A program made the translations under genes and the position numbers. A stretch of DNA of 64,000 nucleotides, taken from assembly GCF_013459645.1 (NCBI RefSeq), contig NZ_CP054861.1, positions 3,584,001-3,648,000 on the forward strand, given 5' to 3'. Position 1 is the first letter of the stretch, and each line of letters starts with the position of its first letter. Of the stretch, positions 50,573 through 56,918 are shown one piece after another. The notes beneath the pieces are model-generated. The model was not told where the DNA came from and did no database searches. It saw only the letters and a program-made list of their open reading frames with translations. Origin of the DNA: Martelella sp. NC20. Lineage in GTDB: Bacteria; Pseudomonadota; Alphaproteobacteria; Rhizobiales; Rhizobiaceae.

Positions 50573-50895
50573 GCGTCACCGCCTTTCTGTGCAATGAGCC
50601 GCTGCCGCCGCGTCTCGCGATCTGGAGCATTCTGGCAGGGGCAATAGTCATCGGCCCCGCGGCAGTTGCAGCGGCTGGCTTGCGCCTTCATTTCTTCAAG
50701 GCTCAGACATGCCGCCTCGCCTTCGCCGGTCAGGCGTTGTCTGGCGTGGTCGGGGAGGGGGCGGAGGGCGGCGGTGAAATCGCCGCGTATCCATGCGCGG
50801 ATCGAGCCGCGCAGCAGGGCCTCGCTGGGGACTTCCTGAAACAGGGCGGTGACATAGGCTTCCATGGTGCAGGGGCGGCCGTCGGGCGCGGTCAT
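50569..50895 (-). CDS. small phage protein, unknown
   Basis: 108 residues from the ATG overlapping the upstream stop (ATGA); another ATG two codons earlier exists. Contains EVPSEALLRGSIRAWIRGDF and a Cys-rich tail SRCNCRGADDYCPCQN. Not recognised. Confidence 0.6.
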   Translation of the reverse strand: MTAPDGRPCTMEAYVTALFQEVPSEALLRGSIRAWIRGDFTAALRPLPDHARQRLTGEGEAACLSLEEMKAQASRCNCRGADDYCPCQNAPDRETRRQRLIAQKGGDA

Positions 50896-51344
50896 AGCCA
50901 TGCCTCGCGAACCTGCAGCGCCGCGATGATGGCGAGGCCGGCGAGGGTGATGATCCAGAACAGCTGCCAGCCCGTGGGGCGCTTCTCGATGGCGTCCGCG
51001 ATCTCTGCCAAGCGCCACTTGATAAGCTTCAGGTCATCACTGATGTTGACCCAATCGTCGGAGGGCGCGGGCGGATCGGGGGCGAGCCACGCTCCTTTGT
51101 AATAGCGGCTGGCATCGTTCGCATGCCCGCCGCTGGGGCCGGCTGAGGGCGGTTGCGCTGGTTTCTCGACCCGTTCAAGTTCGCCGGCATGAAATGCCTC
51201 GAACCTGACGCAACGCAATATGCCTTTCCCCTCCTCTATCCTGACAAGATAGGGGTTGGTTTTACTGTGATCGATATCCCAGATCGTGCCGCTCTCGCCG
51301 GTCAGGCGGATGCGGACTTCATTGAGTTTTTCGAATTCAGACAT
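50892..51344 (-). CDS. phage protein with C-terminal membrane helix; downstream of RNA element copy A
   Basis: 150 residues from ATG 51344. N-terminal half is a small beta-rich segment (VRIRLTGESGTIWDIDHS), middle is Pro-rich, and the C-terminus has one predicted helix (GWQLFWIITLAGLAIIAAL). Not recognised. The start is 16 nt from the end of the stem-loop element at 51361-51407, on the same sense strand. Confidence 0.65.
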   Translation of the reverse strand: MSEFEKLNEVRIRLTGESGTIWDIDHSKTNPYLVRIEEGKGILRCVRFEAFHAGELERVEKPAQPPSAGPSGGHANDASRYYKGAWLAPDPPAPSDDWVNISDDLKLIKWRLAEIADAIEKRPTGWQLFWIITLAGLAIIAALQVREAWL

Positions 51345-51360
51345 TGCGGTTCTCCCGTCT

Positions 51361-51407
51361 TCCGTTCGGGATGCCGGCGCGGTGCGCGCGCCGGACACCG
51401 GAGCGGA
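51361..51407 (-). promoter_or_regulatory. conserved stem-loop element, copy A
   Basis: On the sense (minus) strand it reads TCCGCTCCGGTGTC, an 8-bp stem (CCGGCGCG with CGCGCCGG) around a 5-nt loop, then CATCCCGAACGGA. It begins one base after the preceding gene's stop codon and ends 16 nt before the next start (ATG 51344). Copies B (51724-51768) and C (56859-56905) share the flanks and loop length but use different stem sequences. No T run follows, so it is not an ordinary terminator. Confidence 0.8.
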
Positions 51408-51707
51408 TCAAAAAGGCCGTTCGTCGTCTTGCTGTTCGAGCTGCGGGCGGTAATCGACGGGGCGGATCGGGCGCGGGTCGATATGGCTGTAATTGGCGCG
51501 GTCGCGGGCGATCTCCTCGGTGCATGGCCGGATCGAGTAGATCGACGACACGCCGTAGAATTCCGTGACGAAATCATCGTCCGAGACCGGTATGTCGACC
51601 TGCAGCATGATGCCGCCGGCAAGCTCGATCTCCCTGGCGCGGCCGGGCCTTGTGCGATGGCCCATAAGCTCGACGATCGCCCAGCCGATTTCCTTCAGTT
51701 CCTGCAT
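51408..51707 (-). CDS. phage hypothetical flanked by RNA element copies A and B
   Basis: 99 residues: KEIGWAIVELMGHRTRPGRAR, then EIELAGGIMLQVDIP and FVTEFYGVSSIYSIRPCTEE. Not recognised. The stem-loop element precedes its start by 16 nt and a second copy directly follows its stop codon, which makes this short gene completely flanked by the element. Confidence 0.65.
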   Translation of the reverse strand: MQELKEIGWAIVELMGHRTRPGRAREIELAGGIMLQVDIPVSDDDFVTEFYGVSSIYSIRPCTEEIARDRANYSHIDPRPIRPVDYRPQLEQQDDERPF

Positions 51708-51723
51708 CGTTTGGTTTCCTTCT

Positions 51724-51768
51724 TCCGTTCGGGATGCCGGCTCGCGGGGAGCCGGACACCGGAGCGGA
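51724..51768 (-). promoter_or_regulatory. conserved stem-loop element, copy B
   Basis: Same conserved arms as copies A and C; here the stem is CCGGCTC with GAGCCGG (7 bp) and a 5-nt loop. It begins five bases after the Acb2-like gene stop and ends 16 nt before ATG 51707. Confidence 0.8.
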
Positions 51769-51773
51769 AGGGG

Positions 51774-52004
51774 TTATGCGGTGACGTGCTTGACGCCCCA
51801 CATGACGGCTTCTTCGATCTTGGTTTTGGCCAGCGACAGTTCGCGGCTGGTGCCGATGCGATCCAGCATCTCGACAAACTCGAGGCCGCGATCCTTGATG
51901 TCTTGCATCTGAGCTTTCTCGTCGATGCTCAAAACGCGATAGGCGTGGCGCATGACATTGTTGACCGTGCGGTCGTCGCTCGTTGCATTTACAGTTTCGG
52001 GCAT
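51774..52004 (-). CDS. Acb2/Tad1-like small hairpin protein (candidate cyclic-nucleotide sponge)
   Basis: 76 residues, helical hairpin: VMRHAYRVLSIDEKAQMQDIK, GLEFVEMLDRIGTSRELSLA, and TKIEEAVMWGVKHVT. The pattern RxLxxxEKxxMxxIKDxGxxF...SRELxLAxTKIEEAVMW is what I associate with the Acb2/Tad1 hairpin family, phage proteins that sequester CBASS or Thoeris signal nucleotides. It is the first gene of the leftward operon, as expected for an immediate-early anti-defence protein. The assignment is by remembered pattern; verify by HMM. Confidence 0.6.
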   Translation of the reverse strand: MPETVNATSDDRTVNNVMRHAYRVLSIDEKAQMQDIKDRGLEFVEMLDRIGTSRELSLAKTKIEEAVMWGVKHVTA

Positions 52005-52094
52005 TGCTCTTCCTTCCCTGTTGGTTGCCGCCGCCGGGTGGGGTGGTCGGTTCCGGCGGCGGCGGGGTGTCAGGCGGGGCCTGATGAGGGGAGG

Positions 52095-52123
52095 AGATTA
52101 ATGCGGATGATAATCCGCGTCAA
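52095..52123 (-). promoter_or_regulatory. leftward early promoter (PL-like)
   Basis: On the minus strand TTGACG (52118-52123), a 17-bp spacer, TAATCT (52095-52100). The spacer is almost exactly filled by operator 52103-52118. Start of transcription near 52088, about 83 bases before the Acb2-like ATG. Confidence 0.7.
52103..52118. promoter_or_regulatory. operator OL1
   Basis: Perfect dyad GCGGAT-N4-ATCCGC within the leftward promoter spacer. Confidence 0.7.
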
Positions 52124-52131
52124 TAGATGAT

Positions 52132-52147
52132 GAGGATAATAATCCGC
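52132..52147. promoter_or_regulatory. operator OL2
   Basis: GAGGAT-N4-ATCCGC, one base off the dyad consensus, 29 bp from OL1. Confidence 0.6.
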
Positions 52148-52172
52148 ATGAAGTGCGAGGAGCGTGGTCGAA

Positions 52173-52197
52173 CTTCGGCGTCTACTGCTCGCCGAAG
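52173..52197 (-). terminator. hairpin downstream of the secreted moron
   Basis: Perfect 8-bp stem (52173-52180 with 52190-52197), 9-base loop, 13 bp beyond the stop codon of the gene at 52210. A short TT follows on the minus strand, so it is a weak intrinsic or Rho-assisted terminator; it would shield the leftward operon from the lysogenic transcript. Confidence 0.55.
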
Positions 52198-52209
52198 GCT
52201 CTGCGGGAG

Positions 52210-53118
52210 TCAGTCAAGGGGCTTGATAAGAGCGGTAATTGCTCGACCATCGGGGCCGTAGAGATAGTCGCCGGAGTGGCAGGTTGCCTCTTCCCGGTTC
52301 GACTTATGGTAGGCAATTTGGTTTTCTGTCGCTGTCAGCAGGTCGCTGAAGTCAGGGGTGCCGATATTCATATCGATCTGCCACCTGGCCGCCAGGGATG
52401 ACAGTGTTTGCAAGTCAAGTTCTTCGCTTTGGCATATGTGCGCGATAGCGCGGGCGTTAGCGATATGCTCAATGGCCGTTCGCCTATCCGTCGGTGGCGA
52501 AAGAAGCGTCCCCGCCGCTTCCAGATTTGCGTCCAGCTCGCGCTTATAAGCTTCCCAGTCGATAGTCTTCGGCTTGCGATCTTCTGCCGTCAGTTCTGGC
52601 AACGGTTCCGGAATGGATTCTTCGGTCAAACAAAAGGATATCATCGCGCGGGCGGCTGCGGTCGAGCCATTCACCGGAAATTGCGTGGTTTCGATGACTT
52701 CGGATATTTTCAGATAAAGCGCCGAGCGCGCCTCGACCAGATCATCAAGAAATCGCCGTGCGCTTTCGCCTTCCATGCCTGCGTCGACGCCGAGATTGCC
52801 ATTGGCGAGCGTTATGGCGTTGCCGAGTTCTATATGGCTTTCAAAGTCGTCGACCTGCAGGTGTTCGCTGAGGCTATAGGTCGGAAGATTGTAGTCCAGG
52901 GATGACAGGGGCAGGGCGAGCCGTATGGTGAGATAGTCGCTCGCCTCGTCGCAAATCAGGAACAGTCCGGATTCTGATCCGTCGACGAAACTCATGATCA
53001 TGCGGTTCTGGTCGGCAAAAGGATCGTCAACGCGTTCAGCGCTCCAACGCATATAATCAGCGCCGGCGCCTGTTGCCGACAGGCCAAAGACAACAAGACA
53101 AAAACCAAAACGCCGCAT
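52210..53118 (-). CDS. secreted protein, probable lysogenic-conversion (moron) gene
   Basis: 302 residues with a signal peptide (FGFCLVVFGLSATGAGA). The first domain YMRWSAERVDDPFADQ ... GLFLICDEASDYLTIRLAL recalls the fold of VasI-like/T6SS-associated small domains (weak); the second part is helical with DWEAYKRELDANLEAAGTLL. It sits leftward just after the repressor, with its own promoter and a hairpin after it, so it is likely expressed from the prophage. Function unknown; exported products of this layout are often surface or host-effector proteins. Confidence 0.7.
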   Translation of the reverse strand: MRRFGFCLVVFGLSATGAGADYMRWSAERVDDPFADQNRMIMSFVDGSESGLFLICDEASDYLTIRLALPLSSLDYNLPTYSLSEHLQVDDFESHIELGNAITLANGNLGVDAGMEGESARRFLDDLVEARSALYLKISEVIETTQFPVNGSTAAARAMISFCLTEESIPEPLPELTAEDRKPKTIDWEAYKRELDANLEAAGTLLSPPTDRRTAIEHIANARAIAHICQSEELDLQTLSSLAARWQIDMNIGTPDFSDLLTATENQIAYHKSNREEATCHSGDYLYGPDGRAITALIKPLD

Positions 53119-53148
53119 GCCGTCCTCCGTGCAGGATGTTGCAACGGC

Positions 53149-53177
53149 AGTTTATGCCGCAGTCGGGGCTAACGCAA
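53149..53177 (-). promoter_or_regulatory. promoter of the secreted moron
   Basis: TTGCGT (53172-53177), 17-bp spacer, TAAACT (53149-53154) on the minus strand, in the 60-bp gap between repressor and moron. Transcription would start about 24 bases before the ATG, with GGAGGA as ribosome site. Confidence 0.6.
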
Positions 53178-53178
53178 T

Positions 53179-53862
53179 TCAGGCGCCGAACATCTCGTTT
53201 GTGCTTAGGACCTTGTGGCGGGCCTTGACGTATTTTTTCGGGATGGTGATCGTGAGGCCATTGCTGCCTTCCCTGGTGTGTTTGTGGAGGCGGATGAACT
53301 CCGCGTCTTCGGCCTCCAGGATCCCGAGAGTTCTTTGCGGCCCTGTTCCGTGGTCGGTAATAACCACGACGCAATCATTGAGGCGCGGCGGTCGCGCCGG
53401 ATTCAAGAATATCAGGTCGCCCGAGAAAAACTGTGGTTCCATTGACGCGCCGTCGACGTAAAGCGCGTATATGCCGGAGATAGAGGCGAGCGCGGGCGGC
53501 GGCGGAACTGTGCCGATCGTCCCCGTGTCCTGTGATGGTGCGCCTTGCGAATATGACGCTGATACTGTTCCCTTGATCGTGATTTCTCGCGAGGAGCGCT
53601 GGACGGCTGCCATCTGCGGAGGTGAGGCAGGTTGTGTGGGTGGCGGCTCACCGTCACCGTTTCCAGTCATCAGCCAATCCCGGCTGACGTTGAAGAATGA
53701 ACTTAGTCCTTCAAGCGTCTTGACGGATGGCTGTTGGTTTGTGCCGTCCAGCAGCTTGCGCAAGGTGGCGCGGTCGACGCCGGCGGCCTTGCTGGCGGCG
53801 CTCACGCTCATTCCCTTGTTGTCAATCAGCCCCTTAAGGCGCTCTGCAAAGGTCTTGCTCAT
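53179..53862 (-). CDS. phage repressor, XRE HTH plus S24 peptidase-like domain
   Basis: 227 residues. HTH at about 5-60: FAERLKGLIDNKGMSVSAA, then AAGVDRATLRKLLDGTNQQPS. After a Pro/Ser linker, the C-terminal S24 domain has the Ser motif VDGASMEPQFFSGDLIFLN and LNDCVVVITDHGTGPQRTLGIL. The Lys normally present in the self-cleavage centre is not evident in this segment, so classic RecA-driven cleavage is uncertain. Operators lie just beyond its start, overlapping its own likely promoter. Confidence 0.88.
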   Translation of the reverse strand: MSKTFAERLKGLIDNKGMSVSAASKAAGVDRATLRKLLDGTNQQPSVKTLEGLSSFFNVSRDWLMTGNGDGEPPPTQPASPPQMAAVQRSSREITIKGTVSASYSQGAPSQDTGTIGTVPPPPALASISGIYALYVDGASMEPQFFSGDLIFLNPARPPRLNDCVVVITDHGTGPQRTLGILEAEDAEFIRLHKHTREGSNGLTITIPKKYVKARHKVLSTNEMFGA

Positions 53863-53864
53863 GT

Positions 53865-53880
53865 GCGGAATTTTATCCGC
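53865..53880. promoter_or_regulatory. operator OR3, overlapping the repressor promoter
   Basis: GCGGAA-N4-ATCCGC (one base off consensus). It begins 3 bp from the repressor ATG and covers a TAAAAT -10 box read leftward (53870-53875), suggesting autorepression and a leaderless repressor mRNA. Confidence 0.6.
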
Positions 53881-53899
53881 AAAGATAGCCAGATAACAG

Positions 53900-53915
53900 C
53901 GGGATCAAAATCCCT
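53900..53915. promoter_or_regulatory. operator OR2 (degenerate)
   Basis: GGGAT-N4-ATCCC, same 4-base spacing as the other sites but different outer bases; it abuts the -35 box of the rightward promoter. Confidence 0.45.
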
Positions 53916-53944
53916 TGACAGTGCGGATTGAAATCCGCATTGTA
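53915..53944 (+). promoter_or_regulatory. rightward early promoter (PR-like)
   Basis: TTGACA (53915-53920), 18-bp spacer holding operator OR1, then ATTGTA (53939-53944). Transcription should start within a few bases of ATG 53950, implying a leaderless or near-leaderless transcript for the Cro-position gene. Confidence 0.6.
53923..53938. promoter_or_regulatory. operator OR1
   Basis: Perfect dyad GCGGAT-N4-ATCCGC in the spacer of the rightward promoter. Confidence 0.7.
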
Positions 53945-53949
53945 CGGCC

Positions 53950-54201
53950 ATGACAACACTACGTGAAAATCTTGTGCTGGTCGGCGATGTGTTCTGCGCC
54001 GCGAAGGGCATTGGCCGCAAGCGGCTTTCCACGCTCGTTCTCAACCGCGGCAGCACGCTGGACCGGCTGGCCAGCGGCGACAGCGACGTGACCACGGGCA
54101 CGTATGAGCGCGCGATGATCTGGTTTTCCGACCATTGGCCCGAAGGTGCGGACTGGCCGGAGGGGATCGAGCGTCCGGTTGCCGAGGAGGCCGCGCCATG
54201 A
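53950..54201 (+). CDS. Cro-position small regulator
   Basis: 83 residues, first gene of the rightward operon. VLVGDVFCAAKGIGRKRLSTLVLNRGSTLDRLASG resembles a short helix-turn-helix. By position opposite the repressor it is a Cro-like candidate; I do not see a clear family. It starts at or next to the predicted transcription start. Overlaps the next gene by four bases. Confidence 0.7.
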   Translation: MTTLRENLVLVGDVFCAAKGIGRKRLSTLVLNRGSTLDRLASGDSDVTTGTYERAMIWFSDHWPEGADWPEGIERPVAEEAAP

Positions 54202-54398
54202 CGCGCGCAACGCTTGCCGCCGGCATGGCCGGGGTTTTCGGCGCGGTTGTCGCCGCGCGGCTGGAGCTGATGCATCCGCTTTTCGGGCTTTTTGCGGGCA
54301 TGTGTTGCGCGCTGGTTTTGATCTTGTGGGCGGAAGGCGACGGCCTGGCGGCGGAAGACTTCGCCAATGATCTCAAGGATGAATGGGAGGGCTATTGA
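54198..54398 (+). CDS. small two-helix membrane protein
   Basis: 66 residues, start overlapping the previous stop (ATGA). Two predicted helices: TLAAGMAGVFGAVVAARL and LFGLFAGMCCALVLILWAEG, acidic tail. Not recognised; early phage membrane proteins can modify or protect the host envelope. Confidence 0.6.
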   Translation: MTRATLAAGMAGVFGAVVAARLELMHPLFGLFAGMCCALVLILWAEGDGLAAEDFANDLKDEWEGY

Positions 54399-54767
54399 TG
54401 GGCCTTTCCGGGTTTTATTCAGGTTCCCCCGGCGCGCGGGGTTTTGCGTTTCTTGACCGCGCGCCAACTGCCTCGCCCCTGGCCGCAGGTACTGCGTTGG
54501 CCGGGGCGGGGCTTTTTCGTTTGCATCCCGCCGCCGGTTTCCTTGGGCGGCGGGCTGGGCGGCAAGTGTTTTCCTCCTCCCGCATTTGCCGTTCTTCGCG
54601 GCGGGCCATGATCCTCCTCCCCATGGCCTGCCGCGCTTTTCATCGGTTCGCATCATTTTTCGTCCCCTTGATCGGTTTCCGCAAGGCTTAGCGCTTCGCG
54701 CCTGAAACCGGAACGGGAAAGGCGGGGCGTGTTTCCCGCAATGCAATATCAACGGAGGCCAAGCGCC
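54399..54767. other. 369-bp region with two strong hairpins, probably non-coding
   Basis: Perfect 9-bp stems at 54431-54439/54457-54465 and 54527-54535/54546-54554. An open plus-strand frame from 54398 to 54691 and basic minus-strand frames are of low-complexity composition and match nothing, so I do not call them. The region could hold structured RNA or an antitermination-type leader before the next gene. Confidence 0.45.
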
Positions 54768-55280
54768 ATGCAGGATGCAGAACGACTTTATTGCCTGAAA
54801 TCCGCCCAGCGCGACCTGATCGCGCTGGCGCGCGGCATTCAGGCCGCAGCCGAAATCAGCGGCTATTCCAAGAGCGAGGTCGGGCGCTGGCACAACCGCT
54901 CCGACCCGACGCTGATGCCGCTTGCCGCCGTGATGCGGCTGGAGGCGGAAACCGGACAGCCGATCATGACGGCGGCGCTGGCGGCGCTTGTCGGCCGCGA
55001 ACTGACCTTGGCGGATGAGGCGGCGGCGGGCGGGGCGGCCATCAGATCGCTGTTTTCCGCGCGGGCGGCGCTTGCCGAGAAGGAGGCGAATTTCACCCGC
55101 GCCTATACCGGGGCATGGTCGGACCTTTCGTTCACCCCGGCCGAAATCAACCAGTGCAGGGATGAGCTTTCCGATCTGATCCGCAGCGCCCAGACGATGC
55201 AGAACGAGCTTGCCGTTGCCGCCGCCGGCGGCGGCATGCGCGCCGAGCTGAGCGTGGTTGGAGGCGGCAATGACCACTGA
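54768..55280 (+). CDS. phage regulatory (CII-like) HTH protein
   Basis: 170 residues from ATG 54768 with CGGAGG. DLIALARGIQAAAEISGYS then KSEVGRWHNRSDPTLMPLA is a short HTH similar to CII/phage regulators in which Cro-type DNA binding is followed by a helical tail (LADEAAAGGAAIRSLFSA). Position just after Cro fits an early activator. Assignment is tentative. Confidence 0.65.
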   Translation: MQDAERLYCLKSAQRDLIALARGIQAAAEISGYSKSEVGRWHNRSDPTLMPLAAVMRLEAETGQPIMTAALAALVGRELTLADEAAAGGAAIRSLFSARAALAEKEANFTRAYTGAWSDLSFTPAEINQCRDELSDLIRSAQTMQNELAVAAAGGGMRAELSVVGGGNDH

Positions 55281-55509
55281 CCTTTCCCCGCGCCCCGATT
55301 GCCCGCTTGGCGATGGCTGCGGCTATGGCTTCTGCCGCGAATGCCACTGGGGCGAGCTTTCCGGCCTGGCGCATGTGTGCGGCCGGGCGGTGGCGGAGCG
55401 GGCAGAAGAGGAGCGCTGCGACCGCGCGGCGATGATGGCGCTTGAGGGCGCGTTCGGCTGGCGCTCGCCAGAACAGTTTGTCAACGAAAACCGAAAGGAA
55501 AAGGCATGA
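55270..55509 (+). CDS. small Cys-rich phage protein
   Basis: 79 residues, start overlapping the previous gene by 11 bases. Cys pattern CPLGDGCGYGFCRECHW and later VCGRAVAERAEE suggests a zinc site. Not recognised. Confidence 0.55.
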   Translation: MTTDLSPRPDCPLGDGCGYGFCRECHWGELSGLAHVCGRAVAERAEEERCDRAAMMALEGAFGWRSPEQFVNENRKEKA

Positions 55510-55841
55510 AACAGGTGCGTGACATTGCAACGCTGCTCGGCGCGCTCGAGAACGGCGATCTGAACACCGATATTTCCGACAAAATGCGCGAGGCGCTGGG
55601 CGAGCTGATGGAGCTTTCCAACAACAGCCCGAACAGGGAATTCAAGGGAAATCTCACCATCAAGCTCGCTCTGGCGGTCAAGGATGGCGCGGTGACGATC
55701 GACCCCAGCTTTACCACCAAAACGCCGGAACGCCCCCGCCGGACGGATTTCTTCTGGCTGACGGATGACGGCGCGCTTTCGACCGAGCATCCGCGCCAGT
55801 CGGACATGTTTTCCGGCCCGCGCGAGGTGAATTCGAACTGA
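55506..55841 (+). CDS. phage hypothetical protein
   Basis: 111 residues: LLGALENGDLNTDISDKMREALGELMELS, then FKGNLTIKLALAVKDGAVTIDP and the tail TDFFWLTDDGALSTEHPRQ. It lies before DUF2303, a pairing I recall in alphaproteobacterial phages; function unknown. Overlaps the upstream gene by four bases. Confidence 0.7.
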   Translation: MKQVRDIATLLGALENGDLNTDISDKMREALGELMELSNNSPNREFKGNLTIKLALAVKDGAVTIDPSFTTKTPERPRRTDFFWLTDDGALSTEHPRQSDMFSGPREVNSN

Positions 55842-55920
55842 TCGCAACCCTCCTTGGATGCGCATGAAATCAGAACCTTAACAGGGCTTTTTGCCCGTTT
55901 TTTCGAGAAAGGAAATTCCC

Positions 55921-56850
55921 ATGAAAGACGATGAAATCGCCGCCGGCGGCGCGGTCGACATCAGCCAGCTGAAGGCGCTGGCCGACAAGGCGGGCACCGA
56001 GGTTGTACAAGTCGAGCTCTACGAAGAGGGCTGGGGGTTGCCTGCCAGCATTCCCGTGTTGCTGGACCGCACAAGCGGCACGACCCGCGACCTGCGGCCG
56101 CTGTTCGAGGCCTGGCGGTTTGTGCCGGAGCGCCGCAGCGGCACGGCGCGGGCGCTGACGCTGGATAGCTTTATCGAGCTGACCAACCGCCACAAACTGC
56201 CGCCAAGCGCGATCTTTGCCGACAGCGACTGGCGGGCACCGAGCCTGACCGCCGTGATCGATTATCACGAAGCCAGTGCGGCCGGCGGGGCGGCGGATAA
56301 TTGCAAGCACCGGATCCACTATGATTTTCCGCTGTCGGAGGAATGGAAGGCCTGGATTGCCCAGGACGGCCAGCCGATGGGGCAGGGCGATTTTGCCCAA
56401 TGGATCGAGGATCATATCACCGAGCTTGCCGCGCCCGACGCCGCCGATAGCGAAGAGATTCTGAAGACGTTCGGCTTCAAGGCGGCGTTTCCGAACGAAT
56501 TGCAGATGCTTTCACGCGGGCTGCAGGTGCATGCCGAAACGCTGGTGAAAAGCAATGTGACGCTGCAATCGGGCGAGGGTGAAATCACCTTCGCCGAGGA
56601 GCATCGCGACGCCAGCGGCAACAAGCTTGCCGTGCCCGGCATGTTCCTGCTGTCGATTTCGCCGTTCTTCATGGGCGAGCGGGCGCGCATTCCGGTGCGG
56701 CTGCGCTACCGGGTGCGCGGCGGGGCGATTACCTGGTCGTTCCACATCTACCGCCCCGATGTGCACATCACCGAACAGTTGCGGCGCGACATGGAGGCGG
56801 CGGCAACCGCCTGCGAACTGCCGGTCTATGAGGGCGCGCCCGAGGCCTGA
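55921..56850 (+). CDS. DUF2303 (YfdQ-like) protein
   Basis: 309 residues from ATG 55921 with GAAAGGAAA. Matches the DUF2303/YfdQ pattern: LDSFIELTNRHKLPPSAIFAD, ALTAVIDYH-like segment (SLTAVIDYHEASAAGG), PLSEEWKAWIAQDG, LQVHAETLVKSNVTLQSGEG and SFHIYRPDVHITEQL. A phage recombination-region protein of unknown function. It is followed by the stem-loop element and the GcrA-like gene. Confidence 0.88.
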   Translation: MKDDEIAAGGAVDISQLKALADKAGTEVVQVELYEEGWGLPASIPVLLDRTSGTTRDLRPLFEAWRFVPERRSGTARALTLDSFIELTNRHKLPPSAIFADSDWRAPSLTAVIDYHEASAAGGAADNCKHRIHYDFPLSEEWKAWIAQDGQPMGQGDFAQWIEDHITELAAPDAADSEEILKTFGFKAAFPNELQMLSRGLQVHAETLVKSNVTLQSGEGEITFAEEHRDASGNKLAVPGMFLLSISPFFMGERARIPVRLRYRVRGGAITWSFHIYRPDVHITEQLRRDMEAAATACELPVYEGAPEA

Positions 56851-56858
56851 TGCGCCGT

Positions 56859-56905
56859 TCCGCTCCGGTGTCCCGCCCGTTTTCCGGGCGGGCATCCCGA
56901 ACGGA
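56859..56905 (+). promoter_or_regulatory. conserved stem-loop element, copy C
   Basis: Sense reading on the plus strand: TCCGCTCCGGTGTC, stem CCCGCCCG/CGGGCGGG (8 bp) with a 5-nt loop, CATCCCGAACGGA. It begins nine bases after the DUF2303 stop and ends 13 nt before the GcrA-like ATG (56919). The stem differs from copies A and B in almost every base yet pairs perfectly, which is covariation. Confidence 0.8.
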
Positions 56906-56918
56906 ACGGAGGCAGGCC

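Noticed and set aside
54398..54691. 98-residue plus frame MGLSGFYSG-like after the small membrane protein
   Set aside because: Though it starts in an overlap, it is low-complexity, crosses two strong hairpins and matches nothing; left as non-coding.
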